The notes beneath the pieces were generated by a model, which was not told the DNA's origin, ran no database searches, and saw nothing but the letters and a program-made list of their open reading frames with translations. 64,000 nucleotides of DNA from Prosapia bicincta. Its lineage: Eukaryota; Arthropoda; Insecta; Hemiptera; Cercopidae. The stretch lies in the NCBI GenBank assembly GCA_036971475.1, contig JBAIZL010000002.1:230096143-230160142 (forward strand), in the 5' to 3' direction. The position numbers were made by a program, and so were the translations under genes. Of this stretch, positions 22,851 through 36,096 are shown piece after piece; within the stretch, counting starts at the first letter, position 1; every line of letters starts with the position of its first letter.

Positions 22851-24666
22851 GAGACAGGTTGGCGTTCTCATGCCAGTCTTACTGTGAAGCGAAGAACTAT
22901 GTTTATCTTCAATGAATCGCTAGATATTAAGAATGACGTCATAAATAAGAACTGTATTGTTATTAGAAACAGATTTTCCTAAGAACCTCCAAGCTATCAT
23001 AGTCTTTAGGCTGTAAGGTAAAATGTTTTCTAAACATATATTATCACAAATTACTCTGCCCCTACTGACAGACCAGCTTATTCCTTAACAAAATTTAAAT
23101 TGCGAGTAAATGACACCTATTCCTGAACTGCCTCATCGTTCTGTCTCAGTTGATTCAGAGGACAACATGAGGGCCTTACGCAACCCCCAGAGTAAGTACT
23201 GATCTTAGCAGTTTTCAAGGCCATTTTAGTTTCGAGTAGGTAGCATAGGTTGAGTCTACGCACATTAATCCACTTACATACTCACTAAAAATATACTTGT
23301 TAGGTAACACCTCTCGTTACCCCTAAGTATATGGACACCCTAGCCCGTAAGGGTTCCTGCATAATTTATCGCGTTCATAGAAGGGTTACTTTTTATCCAG
23401 ACTTTTATGTGACATTTAGCGTTTAGTTCATTTCAGTATCTTCAGTTTATTCATGGACGGAGCTCCAGAGTACCGGAGTTTTGGTATATGAACATTAATC
23501 ATGAATTCTTCACTCTCGGTATAGATATTCGCGTGAACAAGCTAGAAAAAGGTACCTCGCGAGAGACTGGCTACGCCCTTACACAAAAAGTTGTCTTCTG
23601 TAAAAGTTTTAAACTTTGCAAGATCAGAATTAACACAAGTAAATATCCTAGAGACAAGAACAGTTCAGTTACAGTACACAAAAATATAGAACATATTTAA
23701 TAAACAATTAAAGCTTCATGACTGATCTACCTCCGGAATATAAAACAGTACTGACAAAACTTATCTGAGACAAGAGAGAGATACCAAGTTTAATTCCTGG
23801 AAACGGTCTGCTCAGGAAACATAAGTGAACAGGAGGTCTCAATTGAGTTTATAACGAAATCGTTACACACAATCTCTATAAACGTACAGCCCTTGCTACC
23901 AGAAAAAGAGGACAAGACTCTATTTCATTGTAAATAAGGGTTGTAGTAGTCCTGAAATTCCTTTAAAATATATTACAACTAGGAAAAACGTAAGATTTTT
24001 GTGTTTATAAGTACCAGTAAATGATGTATTTTTTAATTATATATTTACTGGTGTTTTTATCGAAAAATAATATATTTTTACCAAGTAACTTAAATCAACT
24101 GCTGATAGGGTAACTGAGTGTAGCTACTTATTTTGTTAAAGCAGCTACAACATATTATTTTCACAAAATAATACTAACATTATTTTAAGTGAAATCTGCA
24201 AAAACCCAAAGAAAGTTTATTCAATCTATGAAAATAAATCTGCAGAGGCAAACTAGAAATACGAATTCGACCCTAATAATAGTAGTCGATTTAAGCATAT
24301 AGTGGTCACCCCATTAATTTCTTTGAATTACTTATAGCGGAAATCCCTATCTTATCTTGTAAACCATGCTAATGGCATATAAAGGAGTCATTTTTAAGGC
24401 TCGCGTTTGATGAAACTTATACTAGTAGTAGACCTACTCTTTATAGGGGTTTTAACAAACCTTTGTTTGTCGTACAAAGGATTAGAGAATACCTATAACC
24501 TAGTGGAGAACTGATGGATAGGTTACTGGCCTGAAGTATAATTACTTACTAACATGGTAGTATAGAGAAGTATGCCCACTAACATGTCTAACGATGTATT
24601 GAATGAATAATTGCGTTGTTTTCACAGTGTTTTTATTTTTACTGTGTCAGCAAAAAATCCTCCAAC
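22851..24666. other. Unique sequence, moderately GC-rich to 23900, no gene recognised
   Basis: The part 23040-23900 is more balanced in composition than most of the window. It holds a 70-codon open frame (23488-23700, +) without recognisable domains. It could be an old transposon or regulatory DNA. Nothing firm can be said. Confidence 0.35.
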
Positions 24667-24895
24667 TTGTGTCTAGGCGGTTCGGCTACTTCATTGCGTA
24701 TACTTGCCATGAACCTCTGCGAATTTCTACTGCCTTTTCTCTGAAGCAGAGAATATGGCGTAAAACCTGTGAGCTAATGTAATAAAGAATAGTTATTTTC
24801 AAGAAAAAATAGTGTTATTAGACTGGAAACTGTTAATTAAGTTAAGGTTTCCTGCTTTAACGTCTTGGATATAAACATGTTTTATTAGTAAATAG

Positions 24896-24958
<63 letters not shown>

Positions 24959-25134
24959 ACTTAATTAACAGTTTCCAGTCTAATAACACTATTTTTTTTT
25001 GAAAATAACTATTCTTGATTACATTGTCTCACAGGTTTCACCCCATATTTTCTGCTTCAGAGAAAAGGCAGTAAAAATTCGCAGAGGTTCACGGCAAGTA
25101 CACGCAATGAAGTAGCCGAACCGCCTAGACACAA
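24667..25134. repeat. Large inverted repeat (foldback), arms about 178 bp, with (AT)n in the loop
   Basis: The arm 24667-24845 begins ttgtgtctaggcggttcggc. Its reverse complement is found at 24956-25134, with scattered mismatches and small gaps. The loop of about 110 bp holds an (AT)n tract (24898-24955). No transposase and no clear target duplication were found. It could be a foldback element, or a local inverted duplication produced at the (AT)n tract. Arm divergence implies that it is not very recent. Confidence 0.9.
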
Positions 25135-28100
25135 AGCCTGAGCGATGGCAAGTGATTAGCCCAGAGTATGACTGATGAGAAGGGCGGATCGGGCCTCCAA
25201 GGCGCCGGCAATGAAGCTAGAGGGTTCCAGGCCAATATGTCGACAAACCAAGGCTTGCAGTATACTTTGAAACACCACTGTAAATCAAAAGCGCCAACTA
25301 TTTGACGAAAAAGTGAAACATGAGATTATTACATGTGTTAATACCTTATTATATTAATACTTACTATAAACATTAATACTTTGTGTAACTATTATAAACA
25401 CAAAGTTATAAACGTAAAAAAGATATGATACCTATAAAAATTATAAAAGCATTTGAAAGCACTTTATATAATAAACAAAGTTGGATCAAATCAAAACCAA
25501 ATAAATTTACAAAATAAAATAAAAATTATTATGAAATTAAATTCTGAATAGAAATTATTTTTTATTTTATTACGTTTTATCTATGACATGGCCAACATTT
25601 ATTAGCTTTACTTATATCCTCTTTTGCTTGTTACAAAGCTAGTAAACGTGATAAGAACATTTTTTCAATACAAATATACTAAATTTTTATTTTAAATGAT
25701 AATGTATGCTTATTGGAAGTTAATATGTGTTTCATTTCGTAAAAGTTTAAGGAAAATGGAAAGAAAGTAGAAGGGCAGTATAAAGGAGGTTTAAACTTTT
25801 GTTATTTAAAATCTAGTTCCCTCTTTTCTTTTCTTTTTAGAACTTATATTACCTGAATTATTAATAATGGTATACATTTTTTGCAGCATATAATGTATAA
25901 CACTATACTGTTATAGTCACATATGGTTATACAGTTTATCTTCTTTGAATCATTATATTATATCTGACTTGGACAAACGAAGTAATATTGTTTGTATATA
26001 ATTTTATTTTGTTTATTTTTCCATTTTTGTATATATTCAGATCTTTAGGTCATTATTAAGTTTGTATATTTCCCTATGTGTCTTTTTGAGTGTTAATTAG
26101 TATTTTTTAAAAAGTATAAAATTTTGTAATTAACCTAATCAAAAACAATATTGTTTCCTTAAGTAAAATTTTGGGTAATATTTTAAATTTTCTTTGTTAA
26201 TTTCAAACTCTTATATAGTAGATACATATTACTGATCTGTGTTTACTTAAAATTTTTATTACAGATGAAAGTGAATACATATACTCCAAGTCCAGTGTAA
26301 TTATACATATCTACTAATAGTTAATAGAATTACAGTGTTAGTAAGGAAGTAATTGTTTCACCTAGAACAATTTTGGAATTTAATTACTATAAATTACGAT
26401 TACCCAATAAACAAAATTGTATTAGCTATTCGAAAAGAAAGTTACAAAAGATTCAATTGCAATTAATATTAACTGGCGATAAGGTTATTGCCAGATAAAA
26501 AAATATAAGAAATCCCTCAGCTACATCTTCAGAAGATTTCAGAAGAGTTTGGAACAACAATGGGCAGCCTCCGTGCAACATGATTTAAGCTATAGGCCGT
26601 GTGAGTTTGTAGAAGATGTTTAGATGTAACAGGAGGTGCACAAAAACAGTTACTTTTTAGGTTATTTTATATTTCCTTTAACACCTAAGAAAGAGGTAAC
26701 AATAATGAAGGTGAAATGAAGTAACGACTAATGTTATTTCGATTTGTTTGAACATTTTTGTTTGTTTCTAATGATTCAGACAGTGCAAGATAAGGTTAGC
26801 TTGGGAAGAGTTGTGTTGATGGAAAGTCTCCAAGATTGTGTCGATAGCTAAGGGGTTGGAATAAAGGAGCGCAAATAATGGAGGGTGGGGGTGTTATTGG
26901 CACTCGTACAACAAACACTCAGGTGGCATTTTGCTTATTTTTTTGTATTTCCATCTTCTACACTACTGGGCCCAAAATTAGTAACTAGTGGTATGAAATT
27001 CCTTTTCCTGTTATTGTTCCTTTAAGTGGGGCTGTAATGGATCATTATTAACGTTTGTTTTAAGAGTAGTTTTTTAACGTTTACTTCTAAATTAGTGAAA
27101 TATTACTGAAATCAATTTCAATAATACATTTAACAGTTTGAAGGTATGTCGTGTGTCGTCACAACTAGGTTTCTGTTCATATTGCTACATATATAAAGCA
27201 TATGTGAGTAAAAAAGTTTTTAATTGTTTTAATACACGAAGTTGTTCAAGGGAATTTTGAGTTAAGATTTGTCTTGTTACGACGTCGCTAAATAATTATA
27301 AACATTAATTGGAGGTTTGTTGATCTAGTAGAAGAGCCCTAAAGGTTAGTTTGAGTCTCGGTAGTGTCAAATAACCTCTTATTCTGTTTTAAAGTCTTCG
27401 TAGCTTGTAAAAACATGTATCTATGAGTGGTGAAGGCGCATTCCTCACCCCATTATATCCTTTGAACACTGGATGATCCACTGGAGATATCTGACCTATC
27501 CTCTAATACTTCACTTTATTCGTATAGAAATAATAATTTATGGTATAAACCTTACTAAAATCTGTTACACGAATCTAAGAAACTGCTAATCTGTAACATT
27601 TTATAAAAATGTAAATCAGTCAATTTTTTTTTAATTTTCAGATCATACTTATAATATAATCAATAAAATATATATTATCTTAACAAAACGTTTTTTACAA
27701 GTTATTTGAGCAGTTATATTTAAAGGGTCATAAACACATTTTTTACATTTTTACGGAATGTAGGCTATTGTCTTTTATCATAAGAACAGAATGTCATTTA
27801 TTGTGATTAGGTCTCAATTATTATTGGGCCTACTTCATTAAAAAAAATGTTTCTGGATAGAGGTTACAGTTAACAAGACCTTGATTGGTTAATCCACAGA
27901 AAACACCTAATTAAAATAAAGAACCTTAGTATTTTTCTTATAACTAAAGAAAAACTTCTGTAAAACTGACGGTGTGCTCGAGGAGTTCGGAAAATGGGCC
28001 GTTTGAAAGGTGTTCCTAGTTTTGAGTAGATTTAAAGAAGTGGTAAGATCAGCATCTACCAGATAGAGCATCTAGAGTGGCTCTGGTTGAAGCATTCGTT

Positions 28101-28730
28101 TCAAATGCCCTAATGGTAGGGCAGTGACTAGTAAGGACTTCTGACTCTTACAAACTGGTACCAAAAGACTATGGCATCAAGCCCCGTTTCGGACCGAAAG
28201 CGTTAGTACCCGACATTGTAGTTAATAGTTTATTGGAAGATTCATGTGTGTAATTGTTTAACATACGCATAATTTCACTTTGTACTTTAGCTCTAAGGGG
28301 CAATGCAATATGAGGCTCAGAGCTAGGTCTCTTTTAGCTTTCATCTTCTCTTTATAATTTTTCACAACCCCATTTCAAACTGTCACAGAAAGGTATTCAA
28401 TCATAGTTTTATCACACGAGATATGTAAGGTAACATCAGGTGGCTTGGGTATGGCTCTGTGGTTCTTTCTTTTGTAACATAAACGTATTATGTCTTTTGA
28501 ATAGACAGTAAATTTATTGTTGGACAAATCTTTTCGTTTTGTGTATTTATCAAAAGGCAAAGTTATATTCAGAATTCAGGCGAGTGATTTTAAGTCTTTC
28601 TTACTATTTTAATAAACTGAGAACAATTAATTTTGGTTCACGCTTATTACTCATTTGGAAATGTAAAAGATAAATAAAAGATTTCTATGGTTTAGATTTT
28701 GAAATTTAGACTAAAACTCAAATGTGTCTA
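25135..28730. other. AT-rich unique sequence with small islands, no gene recognised
   Basis: Islands richer in G+C occur at 25135-25260, 26530-26640, 26780-26940 and 27960-28220. The last has a weak tRNA-like segment (gccctaatggtagggcagtg at 28107-28126) but does not fold as a tRNA. A 61-codon minus-strand frame at 28375-28560 is unrecognised. Confidence 0.35.
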
Positions 28731-30777
28731 TCCATGTTTTACCCACTTTATTCACTTTAGAATAAATAAATAAAACAAACCTATTTTTAAATAAGCTCCA
28801 TGTTTTACCCACTTTATTCACTTTAGAATAAATAAATAAAACAAACCTACTTTTAAATAAGCTCCATGTTTTACCCACTTTATTCACTTTAGAATAAATA
28901 AATAAAACAAACCTATTTTTAAATAAGCTCCATGTTTTACCCACTTTATTCACTTTAGAATGAATAAATAAAACAAACCAACTTTTAAATAAGCTCCATG
29001 TATTACCCACTTTATTCAATTTAGAATAAATAAATAAAACAAACCTATTTTTAAATAAGCTCCATGTTTTACCCACTTTATTCACTTTAGAATGAATAAA
29101 TAAAACAAACCTACTTTTAAATAAGCTCCATGTATTACCCACTTTATTCAATTTAGAATAAATAAATAAAACAAACCTATTTTTAAATAAGCTCCATGTT
29201 TTACCCACTTTATTCACTTTAGAATAAATAAATAAAACAAACCTACTTTTAAATAAGTTCCATGTATTACCCACTTTATTCAATTTAGAATAAATAAATA
29301 AAACAAACCTATTTTTAAATAAGCTCCATGTTTTACCCACTTTATTCACTTTAGAATGAATAAATAAAACAAACCTACTTTTAAATAAGCTCCATGTTTT
29401 ACCCACTTTATTCACTTTAGAATAAATAAATAAAACAAACCTACTTTTAAATAAGCTCCATGTTTTACCCACTTTATTCACTTTAGAATAAATAAATAAA
29501 ACAAACCTACTTTTAAATAAGCTCCATGTTTTACCCACTTTATTCACTTTAGAATAAATAAATAAAACAAACCTACTTTTAAATAAGCTCCATGTTTTAC
29601 CCACTTTATTCACTTTAGAATAAATAAATAAAACAAACCTACTTTTAAATAAGCTCCATGTTTTACCCACTTTATTCACTTTAGAATAAATAAATAAAAC
29701 AAACCTACTTTTAAATAAGCTCCATGTATTACCCACTTTATTCAATTTAGAATAAATAAATAAAACAAACCTATTTTTAAATAAGCTCCATGTTTTACCC
29801 ACTTTATTCACTTTAGAATGAATAAATAAAACAAACCAACTTTTAAATAAGCTCCATGTATTACCCACTTTATTCAATTTAGAATAAATAAATAAAACAA
29901 ACCTACTTTTAAATAAGCTCCATGTTTTACCCACTTTATTCACTTTAGAATAAATAAATAAAACAAACCTACTTTTAAATGAGCTCCATGTTTTACCCAC
30001 TTTATTCACTTTAGAATAAATAAATAAAACAAACCTATTTTTAAATAATCTCCATGTTTTACCCACTTTATTCACTTTAGAATGAATAAATAAAACAAAC
30101 CCACTTTTAAATAAGCTCCATGTATTACCCACTTTATTCAATTTAGAATAAATAAATAAAACAAACCTACTTTTAAATAAGCTCCATGTTTTACCCACTT
30201 TATTCACTTTAGAATAAATAAATAAAACAAACCTACTTTTAAATAAGCTCCATGTTTTACCCACTTTATTCAATTTAGAATAAATAAATAAAACAAACCT
30301 ACTTTTAAATAAGCTCCATGTTTTACCCACTTTATTCACTTTAGAATAAATAAATAAAACAAACCTACTTTTAAATAAGCTCCATGTTTTACCCACTTTA
30401 TTCACTTTAGAATAAATAAATAAAACAAACCTATTTTTAAATAATCTCCATGTTTTACCCACTTTATTCACTTTAGAATGAATAAATAAAACAAACCAAC
30501 TTTTAAATAAGCTCCATGTATTACCCACTTTATTCAATTTAGAATAAATAAATAAAACAAACCTACTTTTAAATAAGCTCCATGTTTTACCCACTTTATT
30601 CACTTTAGAATAAATAAATAAAACAAACCTACTTTTAAATAAGCTCCATGTTTTACCCACTTTATTCACTTTAGAATAAATAAATAAAACAAACCTACTT
30701 TTAAATAAGCTCCATGTTTTACCCACTTTATTCACTTTAGAATAAATAAATAAAACAAACCTACTTTTAAATAAGCT
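28731..30777. repeat. Minisatellite, 66-bp unit x 31
   Basis: The unit tccatgttttacccacttta, continuing through ttcactttagaataaataaa, taaaacaaac and ctacttttaa to ataagc, repeats 31 times (2047 bp). Three variant classes (ttcactttagaataa, ttcactttagaatga and tattaccc with ttcaatttag) recur in blocks, indicating multi-unit duplication. Because 66 is divisible by three, the minus strand has a 697-codon open frame (28711-30804) of 22-residue repeats such as FVLFIYSKVNKVGKTWSLFK. The frame extends only a few codons beyond the array, so it is an artefact unless transcription is shown. Confidence 0.95.
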
Positions 30778-33700
30778 ATTAAAACTTTCCCCGTTCAGTA
30801 TCATACAACATCAAGCGTGTCTACCTTATAGATGATAGAGAGGGCATATGATTTTAGGAAGACGAATGTTTCCATTGATCTGACTGCAATACTATATCAA
30901 AAGCAAACACTTTTTCTTGCTCGGATCAAGACTGAAAAAATTAATTTATTTCCCTTATCCCAATCTGGTTTTTAAAATTCAAAAAGGGTGGGTGTGCAAG
31001 AAATAATTACAATCTACCAAAAAACAGGAAAAACCTTTTCACGCCAAAGATGCCAGGAAGCAAAAACTATCCAACGCGCTCTCAGGGAATCTGTCGCAAT
31101 GTTTAATGAAATTAAAATGAATTATTCTATCAACAAAAGATCATTTCCTTCGAACTCTGATTTTAAACAAATATCCATCTCGTGAGATAGATATTATAGA
31201 TTGTGTAACAGGATATTGAGTTGGGAACCAAATATGAGTTGAGAAGGTACATCACTTAAGAACAACAAAATTTAGGAAATTAATGAGGGAAATATTTCGT
31301 TACCAATTGCTTTTTAAACATTTTTTTATTAACGTATAGAGGCTATGTAATAACGGAGTCTCAGTTGAAGGACAATGACATTAGCAAGTAGCAAGGGATG
31401 TAGTACGCCTGATACCTAATTACAATACCATTTTAATTATCTTAATGAAAAAATGTCGGACAGGTTTGTCTGTCAAATTATTTGCCTTTCGAGAAATTGT
31501 AAATCATGTTCCCTCCCTGCGAAACAAAAAGTTCAAACTATTGCACCATGCTTTCGTCCATAAATGAAACTATTTGCGCTACAAAGTGAACTGCTGAGAA
31601 ATGCTTCTTGTACGATCCTAAAATAATAATAATATATTTGTTAAGAGTCAAGTGTCGATTTCTCACTTTTTTCTTGTTCAAAAGAAAAGATTTGGAATAC
31701 CCCTGCACTATAATATCTGCATGAAGCATATATTTTGTGTAAAATAATACAGTAATTGTTAAAATACACTAAGATACCATTTGTTACAAGTTGTACAATA
31801 ACCAGTCTACAAAATATTTTTTAAACAGTTGTATTAAAAACGAAATTACTAAAAACTTAAATTACACTTTGAATAAAATATTTTGTAAACTTTTTTTTTC
31901 TAACCATCAGGCTAGAAATCATAGCTTTAGGATAGATTCTATTAAATATATTAACAAATAGTGTTATAACCCTATATGTAAAGGAGTAAAGATTCAATCT
32001 AATAGATTTTTCTTTATGTTTATATTGTTCATCAAAAACTCGCGTAATTTAAACACTTACCATAATTACAACATTTTTTTTCAGATTAGATTTTCTAAAT
32101 CCTAAATTACAAAAAAAAAACAAACATTGAAACTTGTACCAATAGATCTAACTTAGAAAGGAAAAAGGAACTACCTAATAATACGTTATGTAGATATATT
32201 CTATTAGTTGATACATTTTGTTTTCAGTGAAATTAGTTACATTATATTTAACCCGGAATAACTTTATTTTAAATGGCCAATTTTAACCTGCTGCCGCGTA
32301 ACGGGTTGACACCCACTTACCTCTATCTGAGAACAGGTGCCACGTGATGCATAATTTTCTCTCTTCCGCATATACCTGTTGATCTCTTTGTGCTTTCCTT
32401 AGCTCTACATAAATCCTTCCACACTTCCTTAACTTCTTTGGACAAGATTGTTAGTTAAGATAAAAGAGTTGACATCTTTTACAGACCACAATAAAGAGAA
32501 TCTCTATTTCAGACATGCGATCCTGCCATACATGAGCGATCCTCTATATTCTCTACCTTAATCCTTCCTCTATAGTCACTATCCTTCCTCATTCTTCATG
32601 AGCAATAATAGTCATACTGAAGGAGTTCCTTAAAAATTAAAAAAAAGTAACTAAAGTAAATATATCAAAATATGTTACACTTAATATATGTGTAGCTAGA
32701 TACCAAATTCTTACTAATGAGTTTATTGTAGCCAGATGAATAATCTTTTTCAGTTTTCCGTTTCTTAAAAGTGATCGCAGTAATTTGGTCTGACGTAAGA
32801 CATTATCCAACATTTTTTCCCATTAAAAAATTACATGACGCAAAGTATTTAATACATTTTATTTAATAATAAATTCGTGTTACAAACAGCGTGGATTCTT
32901 TTCCAGACAAGCCTAAACCAAAATAATAACTAATGAATATTAGGCCTATATATATTATTCATATTAAAATTAACAATTCTATAGTCATAATTAGATAAAT
33001 TATTTTATTATTTTCTATGACAGAAGTAATTGGTGCAAATTTGTGTCGCAAATTTCAAAGAAAATTAATCCTGCCTTGTTAAAATTTTCAAAGAACCGCA
33101 GCCCTTTCGGTAAGAGGGCGGTCTTGTGAACCCTTCCCAAGGATTAGTCGCGTGAAATTTGTTTGCCGGCGGTGGTGAAGACGAAGGGATGAAGGGATGC
33201 AAGGAGGGGTGTAACTCGCTACAATTTATTGCTTTGTAATGACCTACTGAATGGACCCCTAGCGCTGTAAATCCAAGCATGTTGACACTTGTAATGTTAT
33301 GTCTACAAGGATAATTTGTTTTCAAATACATTAAAACAGGTAGCTGCTCCTTAAGAGGGGGTAACCGACTCTCAGGCTATTGTTCCAAGGATTTATTAAC
33401 TTTAAAAGAATGTCAAGTACTTAATAAGGACCATTATTTTTATAATAAAAAAAGATTTATTCCTTGTTATTTTTTATTATTTTTTAAAATAAAAACTGAT
33501 GTCTTTCAGTTGTAACAAATATTTATTAAATATACGAGATTGTGTAAATACCCATGTAATTCAACGTGAAGAGTATTTAGGCATGTAATAAGAAACCTCA
33601 AGTTCAAAATTAAATCATTTGAAAAGTATTAAATAATTCTGTAACAGTCAACATGATTATTTTTACAAATTACAATTTGCATATTAATTATAAATTGCAT

Positions 33701-33908
33701 TTATTATATATAAAAAATTGCATTAATAATTCTGACCAGGTATAATAATAATCTGTATTATACCATCTTCAATTATGTTGAATATGATACATCCTACGAG
33801 GATGAGCACTAATTATAAATTAAGTTATGGTTTTTTTAAAATTATTTATATGAAATGCTAACGCATATGAAATGTGGAATTTCAGCTCAATTCTTATTCA
33901 TCTTCAAA
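30778..33908. other. AT-rich unique sequence with two GC-elevated islands
   Basis: No gene was recognised. The short frame 30988-31185 (+) has no known domain. The islands are 32270-32600, with E-box-like words caggtg and cacgtg around 32335-32347, and 33060-33370. Both are complex, non-repetitive and bounded by AT-rich DNA. They are candidates for conserved regulatory elements. Confidence 0.35.
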
Positions 33909-33975
33909 CCTGGGGTGAGCATCCAGCGGCCCGCGGGCACAGACTTGTTGTTTTGCGGCTCTCATACCGTTATAA
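33909..33975. mobile_element. Possible hAT-type transposon end (fragment)
   Basis: The sequence ctggggtgagcatccagcgg, continuing cccgcgggc, resembles the terminal region of some hAT elements, which begin CAGGGGTG and carry a GGCCCGCGGGCC-like subterminal word. No matching opposite end or 8-bp duplication was found, so only one end can be suggested. Confidence 0.35.
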
Positions 33976-35909
33976 TATATTGCTCTTTAATTTAGAGAAA
34001 CGTAGTACTATTTCATAAGTAAAGGCATAAGCCAGCACAATATTGCTATAGTAACAGTATTTGAGACAATATTCAAATGTAACTTTTAGAGCACATGATT
34101 AAGTTAAAGTAAAATTGTTTGAGGTCTCATTGATTTCTAAAAAAATATTTTGCTTCTAGAAACTGTCAACTGCGAGAAGTACTTATAAAAATTTCGTGTT
34201 TGTTCGGAAGTAGGTACTTTTATTTGTAAACATGATTTTTCGTTTATGAAAACTATCAAATGAAAACTATTTAAGCTTATATGATAGTCACTTGGAGTCA
34301 TCTTTGAAAACAGCAACGACAATTGAACATTGACATTGAACTTAACTTTTTTGTTATCAAAAGAAAAACAGTCTCAAATTTCTCACTAAAATATACATTT
34401 TTCAGACCTCATTTTGGGTTTAAAATATTTCTAAAGTGAAAATTGTTTCATGGTTTCAATTTTGATGTAATATCCAGATTTCAACGTTATAAAGATAAGA
34501 AATTATTGACATCTAAATACATAGTTACAGATAGAACTATGTATTCCATTGTATATTATGCAAAATATTAAATAAAACACAGAACTAACCTAAAAAAAGA
34601 ACCAGAATATATACATTTTACTTAAAATTCATTTTCTAATAAAGAAAAAATAACTTCTCATCAGCTTATTACCCACAAAATTTTGAAGTCGGCGCGCAAC
34701 CTTTTTTTAATTATTTACACGTAATGTGATTACTGTAGGTGTTTATAAATAAAAGAGATATTGTCCTGTTAGGTATTTTGAATCATAAAATTAATAATTT
34801 TTTTTATATCTATAAAATAGGTTTATAGAAGAAGTGATTAATCTCTTTTGTGTTTATCATAATTCTATTTGTCTATATGCAAAGGTGCCCCAACACCATG
34901 TCAAATCCCTATATTTGTCACTTTCAATATCTTAAATATGAGTCAAAGAACGAAATTGAAGTGACTTAAGACATTTTGTGGGTAATAAACTTATGATAAA
35001 TTACGTTTTCGTTATTGGAATTTTTTTATCCCTTAGTAAGTAAAACTGATATATCTAGTTCTCTTTTTTAATGTCGGTTCTGTTATTTAATTTTTTTAAT
35101 TTTCAGAGGTATGAACTTTAGTTCCTATCTACATTGTAATGGAATGTCGATTCATGACGTTGATTATGTTGGCAAAATTGCCAATATTTATCCATACACA
35201 TTTCGGATTTGTATTTCTCTCTAATCATAAAGCTTAGTCTTTGTTCAAATAATTAACACGCCCTTGAACAATAGTATAAACATTTGTCAGACGAATACAT
35301 TGGGTAATTTGTGCAGGTAAATATACAATAATGCTGTCTTTAATAATTATGAGGAAAAACGTTTATTACACATAAAATATTAATAAAACAATTAAGTGCA
35401 AATCGATAGTAAAGCAATATTTAATGAATTATGATACTATTATTATAAATCTCATATACGATTATATTTAATTATCATGTTACAAAAACACTCTAAACGA
35501 TGAAAAGGTTAATAAGTCTCCCCCAAATAAGTAAAGCAAATATATAAATTAATTCTGCATTTGTAATGGTACACTTTCAAGAAATTCCCATTGATCTTAT
35601 TTGTTCATGTTTTTTTAATGTTTATATTTAATTTTATGTATTTTTTGAATTGTTATTTATAAAGGAACATTTTAATGTAGAAATGGTTATTTTTATTATT
35701 AATTATGTTGTTATAATAAACAAATTTATTCGTTTTATATTTATGTTTTCCTATAATATTTAATATATTGTAGAGGTACTGCACAAAATAAATGGTGTGA
35801 TTGTTTACTTTGCTTATTAGTCATTTTCTTATTAGATATTTCTTTATTAGTTATATTAAGTTCATAACCTTAATTATTTTTCACTTAAGGTTAAAATTAG
35901 GTAATATTG
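33976..35909. other. AT-rich unique sequence, nothing recognised
   Basis: There are long A/T runs and no genes or element ends. Confidence 0.45.
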
Positions 35910-36096
35910 TTTTCAAATGAGGTGGATTGGGATTTAACTATAGTGAGACCATCGGGAGGGTTCCGCCTTTCATGTGGAAGCAAAATCACTTTGATCGGTT
36001 CAATACTTCCAAAATTATCGTGAAACAAACATACAAAAAAACATACGGGTCGAATACAGAACCTCCTCCTCATTTGAAGTCGGTTAAAAATATTGT
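35910..36096 (+). mobile_element. RTE-like non-LTR retrotransposon 3' end (fragment)
   Basis: The segment contains tttgatcggttcaatacttc, followed by aaacaaacatacaaaaaaac, then gggtcgaata, and finally aacctcctcctcatttgaag with tcggttaaaaa. This order (a TTGATCGGTTCA word, a CATAC-rich run, then AACCTCCTCCTTTTTTGAAGTCGGTTAA) is a very common 3' tail of RTE-type LINEs and their derivatives in insects, especially Lepidoptera. I recognise it from memory of that pattern. No RT coding sequence is attached. Confidence 0.6.

Noticed and set aside
20880..22982. Nine overlapping open frames with QCQKCSQSD-type repeats and CxxC motifs
   Set aside because: All are phase-shifted readings of the 26-bp satellite. 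The CxxC spacing follows from the unit and is not evidence of a zinc-binding protein.
28100..28185. tRNA-like segment beginning gccctaatggtagggc
   Set aside because: No cloverleaf could be formed and there is no recognisable B box.
28711..30804. 697-codon minus-strand open frame
   Set aside because: It is explained by the 66-bp satellite period being divisible by three. It extends only a few codons outside the array. Kept only as a low-interest finding.
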